Assembly (NCBI RefSeq): GCF_000502875.1 | Contig: NZ_AYWX01000019.1 | Location: 25,335 to 67,547 of the forward strand | Length of the DNA: 42,213 nucleotides | DNA from: Mesorhizobium sp. L2C084A000 | GTDB taxonomy: Bacteria > Pseudomonadota > Alphaproteobacteria > Rhizobiales > Rhizobiaceae | Reading direction: 5' to 3' | Shown: one piece after another, positions 40,421-42,213 of the stretch | Numbering within the stretch: the first letter of the stretch is position 1 | Layout: each line of letters begins with the position of its first letter | Program-made: the position numbers and the translations under genes | Notes under the pieces: generated by a model | Database searches by the model: none | Told to the model about the DNA's origin: nothing | The model's input: the letters and a program-made list of their open reading frames with translations, nothing else

Positions 40421-41453
40421 CTCGTCGAGCGACGACCGACGCTGCCACCCTGGCTGGCGGCAGTTTCATTGGCTTGGTCTTCAGTCCGAAAAAGGGAGCG
40501 GCTGTCCTGACAATCGTGTCGATGTCTGAAAGCTCCGGCACAAAGCCAAGATGTTCGCGTGCGCTTCCCGGATCGGCGTAGAGCTCCGCCGGATCTCCGG
40601 GGCGCCGGCTCCTGAGCACTGCCGGAACCGGCCTCGACGTTATCCGCCCGACCGCCTTGACGATCTCCTTGATGGAAACGCCCCGCCCGGTGCCGAGATT
40701 GACCGCAAGGTTTCGCCCGCCACCCTCGAGATGCATGAGCGCTTTCAGGTGGGCGCGGGCCAGATCGGTGACGTGGATATAATCCCTTACGCAGGTCCCG
40801 TCCGACGTGTCGTAGTCGGTGCCGAAAACCTCGATCTCGTCGATGATGCCCGCTGCGGCCATGAGCACTCTGGGAACCAGATGGGTTTCCGGCGAATGCC
40901 ACTCACCAAGCTCGCCGTCTGGATCGGCGCCGCAAGCGTTGAAATAGCGCAGGATCGCAAACTTCATTCCATACGCGGATGCATAGTCGCCGATGATCTG
41001 TTCACCCATCAGCTTGGTGCGTCCATAAGGGCTGATCGGATTTTGCGAGGAGGTTTCGCGAATGGGCAACGCTTCTGGCACGCCGTAGGTCGCACAACTG
41101 CTGGAGAAGATGATGTTTTCGATCGAACTCGCGCGTGCGGCATCGAGCACCGCGATGGTGCCTGTCACATTGGTCGAATAATATTCGGCCGGCTCGCGAA
41201 CGGACTCCCCGACATAGGCCAGCGCCGCAAAATGGACCACGGCCGTCGGCCGGTAGGTTTCCATCGCCCGCCGCAGTGCATCCCGATCCCGGATATCGCC
41301 GACGACAAGCGGACCCCAGCCGACCGATCTCTCATTGCCGCGGCTCAGATTGTCGAAAACCACCGGCATGTAGCCGGCGGCGGCCAACTGCTTGCAGGTG
41401 TGGCTGCCGATGAAACCGGCTCCACCCGTCACCAGGACTGCCGGCCGGCTCAT
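40374..41453 (-). CDS. galE: UDP-glucose 4-epimerase GalE
   Basis: A 359-residue short-chain epimerase interconverting UDP-glucose and UDP-galactose. The NAD loop is VTGGAGFIGSH (8-18), the active-site Ser/Thr lie in SSSCATYG (117-124) and the YxxxK pair is Y143/K147 in SPYGRTK. LRYFNACGADPDGELGE is typical. About 25 extra residues rich in Arg and Val lie at the C-terminus, and the last 15 codons are read through the opposite strand of lipoprotein gene 2. The ATG overlaps the stop of the upstream UDP-glucuronate decarboxylase gene by 4 bases. It supplies UDP-galactose for surface glycans. Confidence 0.92.
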   Translation of the reverse strand: MSRPAVLVTGGAGFIGSHTCKQLAAAGYMPVVFDNLSRGNERSVGWGPLVVGDIRDRDALRRAMETYRPTAVVHFAALAYVGESVREPAEYYSTNVTGTIAVLDAARASSIENIIFSSSCATYGVPEALPIRETSSQNPISPYGRTKLMGEQIIGDYASAYGMKFAILRYFNACGADPDGELGEWHSPETHLVPRVLMAAAGIIDEIEVFGTDYDTSDGTCVRDYIHVTDLARAHLKALMHLEGGGRNLAVNLGTGRGVSIKEIVKAVGRITSRPVPAVLRSRRPGDPAELYADPGSAREHLGFVPELSDIDTIVRTAAPFFGLKTKPMKLPPARVAASVVARRVRDSGGDSSRAGQIR

Positions 41454-42213
41454 GAAGCGGCAGCTCCTCTGGCGATGTGACTTCCGTAAAGCAGGGCATC
41501 AAAATACTCGACGGTACGCGCGAGCCCCTGGCTCAAGCTGATTTTCGGCTCCCAGCCGAGATTGGCCTTGGCAAAGGAGATGTCCGGCTTGCGCTGCCTG
41601 GGATCGTCGACGGGCAGCGGCCGATGCACGATCTTCGACCGGGCGTTGGTGTAATCGACGACCAGCGTCGCCAGTTCCATGATGGTGAATTCGGCAGGGT
41701 TGCCGAGATTGACCGGGTGGGCGGGCGCAATCGGTGCGTTCATCAGCCGGATAAAGCCCTCGATCAGGTCGTCGGCATAGCAGAAGGAGCGCGTCTGCTG
41801 GCCGCTGCCATAGACGGTCAGGTCCTCGCCGCGCAGCGCCTGAACGATGAAGTTCGAAACCACACGCCCATCGTCGGGCTGCATGCGGCGACCGTAGGTG
41901 TTGAAAATGCGAGCGACACGGATATCGAGGCCATAGGTTCTCGAATAATCGAAGAACAGGGTTTCGGCCGAGCGCTTGCCTTCATCGTAGCAGGAGCGCG
42001 GTCCGTGCGTGTTGACGTTGCCGAAGTAGCTCTCGGGCTGTGGATGCACGAAGGGATCGCCATAGACTTCGGACGTAGAGGCCTGGAATATCTTGGCCTT
42101 GTTCTGTCGCGCGAGTTCCAGAAGGTTCAGCGATCCAAGTACGCTTGTCTTGAAGGTGTGGATCGGATCTGCCTGGTAGTGCGGCGGAGAGGCGGGGCAG
42201 GCGAGATTGTAGA
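41450..42213 (-). CDS. UDP-glucuronate decarboxylase (UDP-xylose synthase), cut by window edge
   Basis: The C-terminal 253 residues of a UXS-type short-chain enzyme that turns UDP-glucuronate into UDP-xylose. The frame is open to the window end, so the start and the NAD-binding loop lie outside. Strong marks are YNLACPASPPHYQADPI, QASTSEVYGDPFVHPQ, the YxxxK site in RSCYDEGKRSAE and RIFNTYGRRMQPDDGRVVS. The stop overlaps the galE start, so both are translated from one message. The product links the region to pentose-containing glycans; a 4-keto-pentose or 4,6-dehydratase activity is less likely given the SPPHY and CYDEGKR signatures. Confidence 0.9.
   Translation of the reverse strand, partial: YNLACPASPPHYQADPIHTFKTSVLGSLNLLELARQNKAKIFQASTSEVYGDPFVHPQPESYFGNVNTHGPRSCYDEGKRSAETLFFDYSRTYGLDIRVARIFNTYGRRMQPDDGRVVSNFIVQALRGEDLTVYGSGQQTRSFCYADDLIEGFIRLMNAPIAPAHPVNLGNPAEFTIMELATLVVDYTNARSKIVHRPLPVDDPRQRKPDISFAKANLGWEPKISLSQGLARTVEYFDALLYGSHIARGAAAS

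Noticed and set aside
1..42213. CRISPR arrays, tRNA or rRNA genes, insertion sequences and phage genes
   Set aside because: I found no spaced repeats, no cloverleaf or rRNA segments and no transposase or integrase frames in the window.

Overview
The window looks like chromosomal DNA of a Rhizobiales alphaproteobacterium, most probably Mesorhizobium or a close relative. The base composition is GC-rich. The gene orders rpsF-rpsR-rplI, fabD-fabG-acpP-fabF-mltG-yicC-gmk and lptF-lptG-lptD-surA-pdxA-rsmA are typical of that order, and the accessory genes (DUF995, YnfA, an ECF42 sigma factor with a DGPF protein) fit it too. The assignment is by gene content and protein resemblance only; no search was run.

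Left part (1-7,454, almost all minus strand): the 5' end of dnaB, then an ECF42-type sigma factor gene overlapping a DGPF (YCII-related) gene, preceded by a tandem DUF1428 gene with a convincing ECF42-type promoter in front of it. Next come rsm22, ynfA, a cyclopropane fatty acid synthase gene and the ribosomal operon rpsF-rpsR-rplI. Two single genes follow: a TadG-like von Willebrand factor A protein (plus strand) and an LTA-synthase-like membrane phosphotransferase (minus strand).

Middle part (11,779-28,685): core metabolism and envelope biogenesis. The fatty acid block fabD, fabG, acpP, fabF runs into mltG, yicC and gmk. It carries an orphan ribbon-helix-helix antitoxin-like gene between fabD and fabG and a 142-base inverted-repeat element between fabG and acpP. 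It converges on the LPS-export/periplasm operon lptF-lptG-lptD-surA-pdxA-rsmA. Divergent from lptF are pepA and holC.

Right part (28,777-42,213): an accessory surface-glycan region. It holds a cellulose-synthase-like GT2 polymerase, a divergently transcribed GH26-like secreted glycosidase, a membrane alkaline-phosphatase-superfamily transferase with a C-terminal CBM60-like sugar-binding domain, two secreted DUF995 paralogues, two paralogous small lipoproteins under paralogous promoters, a polyprenol-phosphate GT2 with a flippase-like UPF0104 partner, galE and a UDP-glucuronate decarboxylase cut by the window end. Synthase, hydrolase, head-group transferase and nucleotide-sugar enzymes together suggest synthesis, trimming and phospho-decoration of a beta-glycan. 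The polymer itself is not known, and this is the best candidate for an undescribed system here. Four TTAACCA sites in the divergent control region and the duplicated hairpin promoter of the lipoproteins look like its regulatory signals.
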